Assembly (NCBI GenBank): GCA_947243855.1
Contig: CAMXIK010000010.1
Location: forward strand, 41,846-105,845
Source: an uncultured Lachnospiraceae bacterium
GTDB taxonomy: Bacteria > Bacillota > Clostridia > Lachnospirales > Lachnospiraceae
Length of the DNA stretch: 64,000 nucleotides
Direction of reading: 5' to 3'
Shown: positions 35,007 through 43,393 of the stretch, piece after piece
Layout of the letters: each line of letters begins with the position of its first letter
How positions within the stretch are numbered: position 1 is the stretch's first letter
Notes under the pieces: generated by a model
Databases searched by the model: none
Seen by the model: the letters and a program-made list of their open reading frames with translations, nothing else
Told to the model about the DNA's origin: nothing
Translations under genes and position numbers: made by a program

Positions 35007-36374
35007 CTATCCTTTCGCTTCAACCCTGCCTATAATTCTTTTCTGTTTATAAAAATAATACACGCTCACCAAAAATGCACACACAACCCAACTGATTGGA
35101 TAACAGGATATAATCCACGTAAGCCCCCGCCCGGGAGGAATCATGTTCACCCATATAATACGGTAAACGCAGACGCCAAGAATAGATATCACCGTAGTTA
35201 CAAAGGTATACCCCTGCGCGCGAAGCGATCCCGAAAAGATCTCGATAAAAACAAACATCACAAAGGCAGGCGCAATCCGCCGCATCATGGTCATGCCAAT
35301 CGCCACCACCGCTTCGTCACCTGTGAAGATTCCTAAGAGGAAAGGCCCGGCCGCCATCAAAGCCATCGTCAATCCAACTGCCGTACCGACCGCCATCCCC
35401 AGACAGACCCTTGTACCCTTTTTCACGCGCTCCCATTTGCCCGCTCCGAAATTTTGTCCGACAAAGGTAGTAAGCGCAATGCCAAAGGAAGAATTGATCA
35501 TCCAAAACACGCTGTCGATTTTCCCATACGCCGTCCATGCCGCCATCGTATCCACACCCAGCAGATTCAACGCCGCCTGAACGATCATATTCGAGATACT
35601 GTACATGGAACTCTGCAGCCCGGAAGGGAATCCGATCTGCAGCATATTTTTTAAAATTTCCCCATGAATCTTGATCTTTCGAAAAGACAGATGCATGCAG
35701 TCCACCTTATGCATCAGCGCCCATGTAACCAGTAAAGCGCTGATCGCCTGCGAGATAAGCGTAGCCACAGCAACGCCCAAAACGCCCAGCCCGCAGTAAA
35801 GCACCAGAAGCAGATCCAGCACAATGTTGACAATACAACAAACCACCAGATAGTATAAGGGACGCTTAGAATCTCCGATTGCCCTAAGAATGGCCGCGCC
35901 CATATTATAAAGAAACACAAAAATCAGCCCCGAAAAATAAATCCGTATATACAGCGTCGACATTTCCAGCAGCTCTTCCGGGGTATTCATCAGCCTCAGA
36001 ACCAAGGGCGCCGCCGCGACGCCGAGAATCCCAAATCCAATCCCGCCGAAAATGCCGAAAGCATATGATGTGTGCAGGGCGTCTTCCAGCCTTTGTTTGT
36101 GAGACGCCCCGTAAGCCTGTGAAATCAAAACCGTTCCGCCAGCCGTCAGTCCCGTAAAGAAACCCACTACCATATTGATAATCTGGGCCGAAGAGCCGCC
36201 CACGCTTGAGAGCGCCTCCTTTCCGGCAAACTGTCCCACGATCACCGTATCCACCGTGTTGTAAAGCTGTTGAAAAAATGTCCCTACAAGAATCGGAAAA
36301 AAGAAAATCAACAGTTGTTTCCAGATTACCCCTTCCAGTATGCCGTTTTGCTTTTCCAACCCCTCTTCTCTCAT
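35007..36374 (-). CDS. MATE-family multidrug/toxin efflux transporter
   Basis: 455 residues from the ATG at 36374 (a TTG at 36392 in frame is an alternative; neither has a strong ribosome site). Twelve membrane helices in two bundles, with MATE landmarks PILVGTFFQQLYNTVDTVIVGQFAG in helix 1 and VNIVLDLLLVLYCGLGVLGVAVATLISQ in helices 5-6. These Na+- or H+-driven exporters remove cationic drugs. It is the first of a tight MATE-TPR-DUF4037 run and follows hflC by about 40 bp. Confidence 0.92.
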   Translation of the reverse strand: MREEGLEKQNGILEGVIWKQLLIFFFPILVGTFFQQLYNTVDTVIVGQFAGKEALSSVGGSSAQIINMVVGFFTGLTAGGTVLISQAYGASHKQRLEDALHTSYAFGIFGGIGFGILGVAAAPLVLRLMNTPEELLEMSTLYIRIYFSGLIFVFLYNMGAAILRAIGDSKRPLYYLVVCCIVNIVLDLLLVLYCGLGVLGVAVATLISQAISALLVTWALMHKVDCMHLSFRKIKIHGEILKNMLQIGFPSGLQSSMYSISNMIVQAALNLLGVDTMAAWTAYGKIDSVFWMINSSFGIALTTFVGQNFGAGKWERVKKGTRVCLGMAVGTAVGLTMALMAAGPFLLGIFTGDEAVVAIGMTMMRRIAPAFVMFVFIEIFSGSLRAQGYTFVTTVISILGVCVYRIIWVNMIPPGRGLTWIISCYPISWVVCAFLVSVYYFYKQKRIIGRVEAKG

Positions 36375-36414
36375 TTTCCAGTCCCAAAACAATCTATTTC
36401 TCTGTCAATTGCCG

Positions 36415-37497
36415 TTAATATCTTCCGTTAAAAATCTGCGTAATCGGCGAATCCTCTGTCAGAATCACCGTCTTATTCTCTCCCACAACACTCTCTCGCA
36501 AAGCGTCAAGAGCGCGCACGAACGAATAGAAATCCGTCTTCTCCGGATCGGAGTAAGCGCCTGATAAAATCCGCATGTATTCGGCCTCTCCCTCCGCAAT
36601 GGTTGCCTCCGCTTTCGCCTGCGCGTCGGAAAGCATGATAGAAACTTCCTTATCCGTGGTATTCTCGATCATCTTTGCCTCGGATTTTCCCTCCGCCGTA
36701 TACTGCGCCGCAATATTGCCGCGCTCGGAAATCATACGATTATAGACCGCCTGCTTGTTATCGTCCGGAAGATCCAGTTTCTTGACCTCCACCGCCACAA
36801 GCTCGATGCCGTACTGCTCTTCTACATGGTTGATCTGTCCCATCACTTCCTCTGTCAGGGAGGTAATCTCAATCACTTCCTCCTTGCCGCCGGAAAGATC
36901 CAGATCATTGCCGGAAAGTTCGTTGCCCGTCTCATCCACGGTAATCGTCATCTTCCCGTCGCGGCTTCTGATCACTTCATCCTGCCTCATATTGGAAATG
37001 GTATTTTTGGTGGCGTTGTAGACAATAGCGTCAATACGCCCTTCCGCATTCTGAACGGAACAGCTTAAAGTCTGGGCAAATTTCAGCGGGTCTGTCACAC
37101 GCCAAAGCACATAGCTGTCCACAATCATGGTTTTCTTATCGGAGGTAATCACGTCGGAAGCTGGCAGATCGTATAACAAAAGCTCCTTCGGTACGATATC
37201 CACCGACTCTACAAAGGGAATTTTAAAGCTCAGACCGGGCACGGATACCACCCTGTCCACACGGCCAAACTGCCGGATCAGCTTAAACTGGTTCTGCTTG
37301 GTAATCACCAAACTATTAGCCAGTACAAACAGCGCCGCCAGAAGCAAAAAAACGCAACTTACGCCAAAAACTTTTCCTTTTTTGCCGCCCTTCTTTTTCT
37401 TTTTCGTGCCGTCGGAATTATAACGTTCAAAATTCTGCACGTTCTGGTTTTGTGTATGTTGGTTCTGTGTATAAGAATTTCCTGTATAATCAGCCAT
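36415..37497 (-). CDS. hflC: SPFH-domain membrane protein HflC
   Basis: 360 residues. An Asn/Gln-rich head and a Lys-rich patch precede one membrane helix (about 43-63). The SPFH/band-7 domain (about 65-250; QFGRVDRVVSVPGLSFKIPFVESV) and a coiled region (about 250-320) follow. HflC pairs with HflK around the FtsH protease in Proteobacteria; in Firmicutes the role is less studied. AGGAGG upstream of the ATG lies in the end of hflK, three bp away. Slightly longer than usual because of an insert (about 165-190) and the Asn/Gln head. Confidence 0.92.
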   Translation of the reverse strand: MADYTGNSYTQNQHTQNQNVQNFERYNSDGTKKKKKGGKKGKVFGVSCVFLLLAALFVLANSLVITKQNQFKLIRQFGRVDRVVSVPGLSFKIPFVESVDIVPKELLLYDLPASDVITSDKKTMIVDSYVLWRVTDPLKFAQTLSCSVQNAEGRIDAIVYNATKNTISNMRQDEVIRSRDGKMTITVDETGNELSGNDLDLSGGKEEVIEITSLTEEVMGQINHVEEQYGIELVAVEVKKLDLPDDNKQAVYNRMISERGNIAAQYTAEGKSEAKMIENTTDKEVSIMLSDAQAKAEATIAEGEAEYMRILSGAYSDPEKTDFYSFVRALDALRESVVGENKTVILTEDSPITQIFNGRY

Positions 37498-37500
37498 TTT

Positions 37501-38508
37501 TTATTCCTCCTGTGCTTCTTCCTCTGCATCGTCTGCCGGACTGCCGGTCTCTCCTGCCAAAGAGCTATCCTGCGTTACAAAACTGTCTAACGGCAGCATG
37601 GTGGTTGTCTGCCCGCCCTCGCCCTCTATGACGACTTTGACATCCGGAAGCACATCTTCTATCGCCTCATAAAACATACGCTTCTTGGTAACCTCAGGGT
37701 ATTTCGCGTACTCTTGATACATGGAATTGAAGCGGGCTGCCTGACCGTTTGCCTCATTGATGCGTTCCTGCTTTTTCGCCTCCGCATCCTGCAATATTTT
37801 ATCGGACTCCGCCTCCGCGTTGGGAATCTGCTCGTTTCTGTATTTATTGGCGTTGTTTAAGGCTGTTTCCTTGCCCTGCTTGGCCGTTTCCACTTCCTTA
37901 AAGGCGTTCTCCACCTCCGCCGTGGGCGGCGTCGCATCCTGAATGGTAATATTCACAAGCTGAATGCCGATATCGTAGGATTCAAGCTTATCCAGTATCA
38001 TCTGCTTGATATTGGACTGAATCTCATTCTTCCCCGTGGTCAGCACGCTGTCCACGCTATAGGAACCAATCGTGGTCCTGATGCAGTTCTGGGCAATGTT
38101 TTTCAAAACCAAATCCGGTTTTTCCGACGCATAAAGCGCCTTGACGGGGTCCGTCACCCTGTATTCCACATAAAAATCCACATAGATAAAATTATAATCG
38201 GAGGTAATCATCAGAGCGTCCTCTTCATCCTCTCCCTCATCCTGCCTGTAGCCGATCGGAAAGCCCTGAATGGTGGTATTTACTTTCGTCACGGTCTGGA
38301 CAAAGGGCGCTTTAAAATGAAGCCCCGGCGTGGTAACCGCCTTGGGTGAGCCAAACGTGCAGACCACCGCCTGTTCCTCCTCCTGAATCGAATAGTAAGA
38401 ATTTGCCACAAGTACGGCAAGCACCATAAGCGCAATGACGATCTTGGCTGCTTTGGAGCCTTTACCGCTTGGAATTTTCATTTGCATCGGTTGTTTTTTT
38501 CCAAACAT
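37501..38508 (-). CDS. hflK: SPFH-domain membrane protein HflK
   Basis: 335 residues, with a membrane helix (about 24-43) and an SPFH domain (QEEEQAVVCTFGSPKAVTTPGLHFKAPFVQTV, about 45-230). The coiled segment (NAEAESDKILQDAEAKKQERINEANGQAARF) and an acidic Ala/Glu tail follow. It is the upstream partner of hflC. AAAGGA precedes the ATG. The gene is divergent from the histidine phosphatase gene across a 128-bp AT-rich gap that contains TATAAT-like boxes. Confidence 0.92.
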   Translation of the reverse strand: MFGKKQPMQMKIPSGKGSKAAKIVIALMVLAVLVANSYYSIQEEEQAVVCTFGSPKAVTTPGLHFKAPFVQTVTKVNTTIQGFPIGYRQDEGEDEEDALMITSDYNFIYVDFYVEYRVTDPVKALYASEKPDLVLKNIAQNCIRTTIGSYSVDSVLTTGKNEIQSNIKQMILDKLESYDIGIQLVNITIQDATPPTAEVENAFKEVETAKQGKETALNNANKYRNEQIPNAEAESDKILQDAEAKKQERINEANGQAARFNSMYQEYAKYPEVTKKRMFYEAIEDVLPDVKVVIEGEGGQTTTMLPLDSFVTQDSSLAGETGSPADDAEEEAQEE

Positions 38509-38636
38509 ATTGTTATCTGTCCTTTCTCTTTACTCGGAGCCGCTTGTTTTTCCTCTGCGACTATTATATTATATCATGGTAGAGACAAATAAAAATTAAA
38601 TTTTCAATAATTCTTTGAAAAGAAAGGCGGCGGACT

Positions 38637-39362
38637 ATGCGAATCATATTGATCAGACACGGCGACCCCGACTATGTAAACGACTCTCTCACGGAAAAGG
38701 GCATACGCGAAGCGAAGCTTCTGGCAAAACGGGTGGCAAAATGGGAAAACGTTACGCAGTTTTACTGCTCTCCCTTAGGCCGCGCCCAAAAAACCGCCTC
38801 CTACTCTCTGGAAGCGGTGGGCCGCGAAGCCATTACCCATGACTGGATGCGGGAATTTACTTATTTCATCGACGATCCCATAACGGGACGCCACGGCGTG
38901 CCTTGGGATCTCATGCCGCATTACTGGACCGAGATACCGGAAATGTATGACAAAGAGGCTTGGAAGACCACGGAGCTTTACCGTTCCAATGACGATCTCC
39001 TCCCCGCCTACAGCGGGGTCTGCAACGGTCTGGACGACCTTTTGGCCTCCTACGGATATACGCGCCATCATAATTACTACCTCACAGTTCCAGAAAAAAA
39101 AGAGACAGAAGACACCATCGTGATCTTCTGTCATCTGGGCGTTACCTGTATGATGTTAAGCCATCTTTTAGGCATTTCACCGGTTCCTCTTCTGCACGGT
39201 TTTTATCTGGCGCCCACTTCGGTCACCATTCTTGCGAGCGAAGAACGCATGGAACATAACGCTATTTTCCGTGTACAGGTGATGGGCGATACCTCCCATC
39301 TGCTGGCAGGAGGCGAACCCGTCTCCCATGCCGGCTACTTTACGGAACCTTTTCAGGGATAG
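38637..39362 (+). CDS. Histidine phosphatase superfamily protein
   Basis: 241 residues. The RHG catalytic motif is at the N-terminus (ILIRHGDPDY), with the second Arg/Glu region (FYCSPLGRAQKTA) and the second catalytic His (IVIFCHLGVTCMML, about 166). Belongs to the phosphoglycerate-mutase-like branch; the substrate is not predictable. AAAGGCGGCGG lies upstream of the ATG. Convergent with the DUF1189 gene, with three bp between the stops. Confidence 0.88.
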   Translation: MRIILIRHGDPDYVNDSLTEKGIREAKLLAKRVAKWENVTQFYCSPLGRAQKTASYSLEAVGREAITHDWMREFTYFIDDPITGRHGVPWDLMPHYWTEIPEMYDKEAWKTTELYRSNDDLLPAYSGVCNGLDDLLASYGYTRHHNYYLTVPEKKETEDTIVIFCHLGVTCMMLSHLLGISPVPLLHGFYLAPTSVTILASEERMEHNAIFRVQVMGDTSHLLAGGEPVSHAGYFTEPFQG

Positions 39363-39365
39363 CGG

Positions 39366-40268
39366 TTATTGCCATCCCTGTCCGTTTTGTCCGCCTTGTC
39401 CCCACTGTCCGCCCGGACCCATTCCCATTCCCATTCCCGGACCCATGGGCGGCATAGGCGCTGGCCTTTCGTCCGGCAGCTTCGCGATCGCAAACGCCAT
39501 AAATCCCATCGTAACGGCAACCCGAAGTAGGAAAGGCACTTTAAGATTCACATAAGGAACCAGACCAAGCAGCATATTCACTACATACATCAAGACCTTA
39601 GAATATACGGCGGCCCGAAACAGCGTTCCCGCCCCGATCTGCTTCTTCATCATAGCGGCAATGAGCATCGCAAACAGCAGATAAACCGCCGCGAATAAAA
39701 AGTACCCTGCAATGCTTCCCACAAAAATACCAAGATATATACCAATCATGGCGACTGTAAAAATAGGCATGATGGCATCAAAGGCCAGATTTTTGCTGAG
39801 CGATTTGTTTCTTCCGAAGACTTCAAAACCAATACTCTGATATTTATACTTCCCCTCGTTGTTCTGCATGATGTAAACCATGTCCCGTCCCACGAGGATA
39901 ATATCCCGATACCCTTCGGCCGCTTTTTGGGATGCGTCTCCATAAGTAAATCCCTCGGTGTCGTCCGTTATGTACAGATACATACCGTCTTCTTCATACA
40001 GATAGTCCTCCTCCAAAGACAGATGACCGTCCGTTATCGTAAAATCTGGTATTTGATCCCTCAGCGCTTCCACATCAATGGATGAAAAACTAACTGCTTG
40101 GCTGATCGCTGAAAAAACAGTAGAGACCAACGCTAAAAGCGTTACAAACAAAATCATGCTTCCCGTCTTAACACGCGCCAGTCTGGGATACCGGGCCGGC
40201 ACAAAAGCAAGCGCAAACTGTTGAAAAACATTAGGGCCTTTCTGAACTGCCATATTATAATAATCCAT
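39366..40268 (-). CDS. DUF1189-like membrane protein, paralogue 2
   Basis: 300 residues from the ATG at 40268 (GGAGG four bases upstream). A first membrane helix (about 38-58), an extracytoplasmic region with IPDFTITDGHLSLEEDYLYEEDGMYLYI, then four to five helices (about 155-270). The tail is Pro/Met/Gly-rich and ends in GQWGQGGQNGQGWQ. That layout resembles DUF1189/Yip1-type proteins. Paralogous along its whole length to the gene just upstream but without its repeat-rich head. Function unknown. Confidence 0.75.
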   Translation of the reverse strand: MDYYNMAVQKGPNVFQQFALAFVPARYPRLARVKTGSMILFVTLLALVSTVFSAISQAVSFSSIDVEALRDQIPDFTITDGHLSLEEDYLYEEDGMYLYITDDTEGFTYGDASQKAAEGYRDIILVGRDMVYIMQNNEGKYKYQSIGFEVFGRNKSLSKNLAFDAIMPIFTVAMIGIYLGIFVGSIAGYFLFAAVYLLFAMLIAAMMKKQIGAGTLFRAAVYSKVLMYVVNMLLGLVPYVNLKVPFLLRVAVTMGFMAFAIAKLPDERPAPMPPMGPGMGMGMGPGGQWGQGGQNGQGWQ

Positions 40269-40316
40269 TTTTCCTCCGTTCTTTCTCTTCCCGTACATAA
40301 CTCGCAAGGATAGCGG

Positions 40317-41399
40317 TTACTGCCATCCCTGTCCGTTTTGTCCGCCTTGTCCCCACTGTCCCATTCCAGGCCCCATAGGCATAGGAGCAGGCCTGTTATC
40401 CGGAAGTTTCGCGATCGCAAACGCCATAAAGCCGATCGTAATGGCAACCCGAAGCAGGAAGGGCACAGTCCAGCTTACGAAGGAAACCACATTCAAAACC
40501 GTCGCCACCATAAACATCAGAACCTTGGCATATACCGCCACCCGGAACAGCGCTCCCGTCTCGATCTGCTTCTTCATGATAGTGGCAATGAGCATCGCAA
40601 ACAGTAGATAAACCGCCGCCGCCAAAAAATACCAGAGCGTCCCGCCAACAAAAGCGAGCAAATACCAGAAAAACAACATAAGCCATATAAGCTGTGAAAA
40701 CAAAGTATAGAACCAGTCCCTGCTTATCTCCAAGCCGTCAAAAGCACTGAAAGGCATCTGCTGGTAACTTCCCGCCTGCATAATGGACATTTGATCCCTT
40801 CCAACTAAAATAATCTCCTGATAACCCTCGTCTGCTATCTCCATCGCATCGTCATAAGAAAATTCATCAATATCCTCCGTCATGTATACGAACACGCCAT
40901 CCTCGTCATACATGAAATCTTCGTCAATATACAACCGTCCGCCTGTTATCGTAAAATCAGGCATTTCGCCAATCCAATCATCCAAATCCAAAGCGGAAAA
41001 CGCAAGCGCAAAAAACGCTATAATAATGGTGGTGACAATAAATACCAGAAGCGTCACAAAGCCGATCATACTCCCGGTGCTCACCTTCGTCAGCCTGTCA
41101 TACTTAGTCGGCACAAAGGCAAGCGCAAACTGCTGAAAAATGTTAGGCGCTTTCTGAGGCTCAGTATTGCCGCTGCCGTAATTTCCGTAACCGTTCCCCT
41201 GCTGATACGGGTTCCCTTGCTGTTGATACGGATTCCCCTGTTGCTGATAAGGGTTTCCCTGCTGTTGATAGGGATTCCCCTGTTGCTGGTAAGGATTCCC
41301 CTGCTGCTGGTAGGGATTCCCCTGCTGTTGATACGGATTCCCCTGCTGATAAGGGTCGCCGCCTGTCTGCTGGTTATATTGATTGTACTGGTTGTCCAT
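40317..41399 (-). CDS. DUF1189-like membrane protein, paralogue 1, with GNPYQQQ repeats
   Basis: 360 residues; GGAGG five bases upstream. The cytoplasmic head contains seven tandem GNPYQQ(Q) units (about 15-65), encoded by 21-bp repeats at 41206-41355. The body matches paralogue 2 (PDFTITGGRLYIDEDFMYDEDGVFVYM; five helices), as does the C-terminus (GQWGQGGQNGQGWQ). It lies 48 bp before paralogue 2, a tandem duplication. The Gln/Tyr/Pro/Asn head is low-complexity and may be disordered; its role is unknown. Confidence 0.78.
   Translation of the reverse strand: MDNQYNQYNQQTGGDPYQQGNPYQQQGNPYQQQGNPYQQQGNPYQQQGNPYQQQGNPYQQQGNPYQQGNGYGNYGSGNTEPQKAPNIFQQFALAFVPTKYDRLTKVSTGSMIGFVTLLVFIVTTIIIAFFALAFSALDLDDWIGEMPDFTITGGRLYIDEDFMYDEDGVFVYMTEDIDEFSYDDAMEIADEGYQEIILVGRDQMSIMQAGSYQQMPFSAFDGLEISRDWFYTLFSQLIWLMLFFWYLLAFVGGTLWYFLAAAVYLLFAMLIATIMKKQIETGALFRVAVYAKVLMFMVATVLNVVSFVSWTVPFLLRVAITIGFMAFAIAKLPDNRPAPMPMGPGMGQWGQGGQNGQGWQ
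41206..41355 (-). repeat. Coding 21-bp tandem repeat (GNPYQQQ)
   Basis: About seven units. They differ mostly at silent positions (for example GGATTC/GGGTTT/GGATTCC and CTGTTG/CTGCTG variants). This points to selection on the peptide rather than a fresh slippage event. Confidence 0.85.
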
Positions 41400-41419
41400 A
41401 GTTTCCTCCGTTTCTCCCG

Positions 41420-42424
41420 TCAGCGTATCCGCTCCGGAAATCCCACTTTTTTCTGTACCTTGCGCAAGGTCTTATTAGCAAAATACGCCGCTTTTTCTCC
41501 ATTTTCCTTGATAACCTTATCTAAATAGTCCTTGTTTTTACTAAGATCCTCATATCGCTCCTGCAGAGGCTTTAACACGCTTACTACAGACTCGCCGACC
41601 GCCATCTTGAAATCGCCGTACCCCTTACCGTCAAATTCTTTCTCTGTCTCTTCCGGGGTCTTGCCCGTGCAGACACAGTAAATATCAATCAGGTTGTGTA
41701 TACCGGGCTGTTCGTCGTTGTAGCGGACAGCGGCCTCCGAATCTGTCACCGCCCTCTTAAACTTGCGAATCACCGTATCGGGATCATCCATCAGATAGAT
41801 GCTGGCGTTGGGATTCTCGTCCGACTTCGACATTTTCTTTTCCGGATTCTGCAGGCTCTTAATGCTGGCGCCTGTTTTTCCGATATAAGGCTCTGGAATC
41901 GTAAACACATCGCCGTATATCCCGTTAAATCGTTGGGCAATGTCTCTGGTGATCTCCAGATGCTGGAGCTGGTCCTTTCCTACTGGCACAACATCCGACT
42001 GGAAAAGCAAAATGTCCGCCGCCATCAGCACCGGATAGGTAAAGAGTCCCGCATTAATATTGTCCGCATGTTTCGCCGCCTTGTCTTTAAACTGGGTCAT
42101 ACGGTTTAGCTCTCCCATATAGGTAAAGCAGTTTAAAATCCAAGCAAGCTCCGCATGGCCAGATACATGAGACTGATAGTAAAGGCAGTTTTTCTCCGGA
42201 TCAATCCCCGCCGCAATATAGAGCGTGAGCAGATTTCTCGCCCTTCTGCGCAGTTCTGCGGGGTCTTGTCTTATAGTAATGGAATGCAGATCCACAACCG
42301 AATAAAAGCACTGATACTCGTCGCAAAGACTCACCCAGTTCTTCAACGCGCCCAAATAATTCCCCAAAGTCAGATTCCCGGTTGCCTGCATACCGCTGAA
42401 TAGTACCTTATTTCCGTCTAACAT
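41420..42424 (-). CDS. trpS: Tryptophan--tRNA ligase
   Basis: 334 residues, full length for bacterial TrpS. HIGH-equivalent TGNLTLGNYLG (about 16), KMSKSDENPNASIYLMDDPDTV (KMSKS at about 199) and the Trp-pocket region are present. It charges tRNA-Trp. The ATG at 42424 has GGGAGG eight bases upstream and its own promoter at 42449-42477. No T-box leader fits in the short 5' region. Nothing unusual. Confidence 0.97.
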   Translation of the reverse strand: MLDGNKVLFSGMQATGNLTLGNYLGALKNWVSLCDEYQCFYSVVDLHSITIRQDPAELRRRARNLLTLYIAAGIDPEKNCLYYQSHVSGHAELAWILNCFTYMGELNRMTQFKDKAAKHADNINAGLFTYPVLMAADILLFQSDVVPVGKDQLQHLEITRDIAQRFNGIYGDVFTIPEPYIGKTGASIKSLQNPEKKMSKSDENPNASIYLMDDPDTVIRKFKRAVTDSEAAVRYNDEQPGIHNLIDIYCVCTGKTPEETEKEFDGKGYGDFKMAVGESVVSVLKPLQERYEDLSKNKDYLDKVIKENGEKAAYFANKTLRKVQKKVGFPERIR

Positions 42425-42448
42425 AATTTATTCCTCCCATAACTAAAT

Positions 42449-42477
42449 ACTATATCACCGCGCCCTCCTTCCGTCAA
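42449..42477 (-). promoter_or_regulatory. Promoter of trpS
   Basis: Minus strand TTGACG (42472-42477), 17 bp, TATAGT (42449-42454), about 25 bp before the start codon. Confidence 0.75.
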
Positions 42478-42488
42478 GGAAACGCATG

Positions 42489-42512
42489 AAGGGACCGCCA
42501 ACGCGGTCCCTT
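42489..42512 (-). terminator. Hairpin between the Cys/Pro-rich gene and trpS
   Basis: GGGACCGC and GCGGTCCC (42491-42510) with a 4-base loop, extended by A-A/T-T pairs. Only TT follows on the minus strand, so termination may be weak. It sits just before the trpS -35 box. Confidence 0.55.
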
Positions 42513-42543
42513 CCACACACTGTAACAGTATCAGTTCTTACAC

Positions 42544-42801
42544 TCAGTTTCCTTCGACCTCGCAGCCACAGGTAGAGCCGTTCCCGTTATAGGGTCTCTG
42601 CTCGAACCTTGGCTCAAACCGGGAATCATCACATCCGCAAGGTTCCGGCTCAGGTCTGCCGCAAGGCGGTTCCGGTCTGCCACAGGGCGGCTCCGGTCTT
42701 CTGCAAGGCGGTTCCGGTTCATCACAGCCGCAGCCGGAACGGCCGATCCCATTCTGACCGCAGAAAAGTAACAGAAGTATAATCCAGCAACAATTATTCA
42801 T
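42544..42801 (-). CDS. Small Cys/Pro-rich protein with hydrophobic head
   Basis: 85 residues; AAGGAG nine bases before the ATG. A hydrophobic N-terminus (NNCCWIILLLLFCGQNG) is followed by four short RPEPPCG-like repeats and a Cys-Gly-Cys-rich end; 13 cysteines in total. Similar short high-cysteine proteins occur in Lachnospiraceae under the label chorion class high-cysteine protein. A spore-coat or envelope role is only a guess. An overlapping frame in this stretch is ignored because it has no ribosome site. Confidence 0.7.
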   Translation of the reverse strand: MNNCCWIILLLLFCGQNGIGRSGCGCDEPEPPCRRPEPPCGRPEPPCGRPEPEPCGCDDSRFEPRFEQRPYNGNGSTCGCEVEGN

Positions 42802-42856
42802 GGGCTTTCTCTCCTTTTTCTCTCATACCATATCCTATGCGAGAGAAAAAGGGCGG

Positions 42857-43393
42857 TTACTGATTCAATATTTTTTTGCGGATATAGCGGAAGGTTCGTT
42901 CCTCTCCCTGCTCCGCAAGCATATGCAGTAAAAATTCCAGCATCCGTTTTGTCTTCTTATGCAGCATGGGAGGCGTCTTGGCTGACTGATAGTAAGCTAA
43001 TGGGTCCTGATCCCGATAGGCTGCCCCGTGATATACCTTACAGGCGGCAATCCGATCCATAAACATTTCAACCACATAGCGCGGCGGCATAGGCGCCGGC
43101 GCCATCCCGCCCTCGATATCCTTCGCGCTGTAGTCAATCCAATACTCATAATGGTGCTTATTGCGCCCCTTGTGATGAAGCCATGCGGAGGAATATCCGA
43201 TATCTTCTCTCTCCGCATTGTTCGGACTTCTGTCGCCCTGATAATATTTGGCCCCCACCAGAAATTCGGTAGGCGTATACTTTGACAGATCGTGAAGCAG
43301 GCCCTGTTTGTAAAGCCCCACCCGAAAACATCCGTCCATCACCAAAAGCTTATGATGCGTAATCGTCTTAAAATGCTCCCACGCCTTATTCAT
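42857..43393 (-). CDS. DUF5662-family protein
   Basis: 178 residues. His/Asp-rich motifs KQGLLHDLSKYTPTEF (about 29-44) and WLHHKGRNKHHYEYW (about 71-85) resemble an HD-like metal centre and match DUF5662. Cytoplasmic. The ATG overlaps the stop of the upstream GH13-like gene by eight bases, so translation is probably coupled. The substrate is unknown. Confidence 0.8.
   Translation of the reverse strand: MNKAWEHFKTITHHKLLVMDGCFRVGLYKQGLLHDLSKYTPTEFLVGAKYYQGDRSPNNAEREDIGYSSAWLHHKGRNKHHYEYWIDYSAKDIEGGMAPAPMPPRYVVEMFMDRIAACKVYHGAAYRDQDPLAYYQSAKTPPMLHKKTKRMLEFLLHMLAEQGEERTFRYIRKKILNQ

Noticed and set aside
41206..41355. CRISPR-like repeat
   Set aside because: The 21-bp units are head-to-tail without spacers and are in frame in a clear gene.
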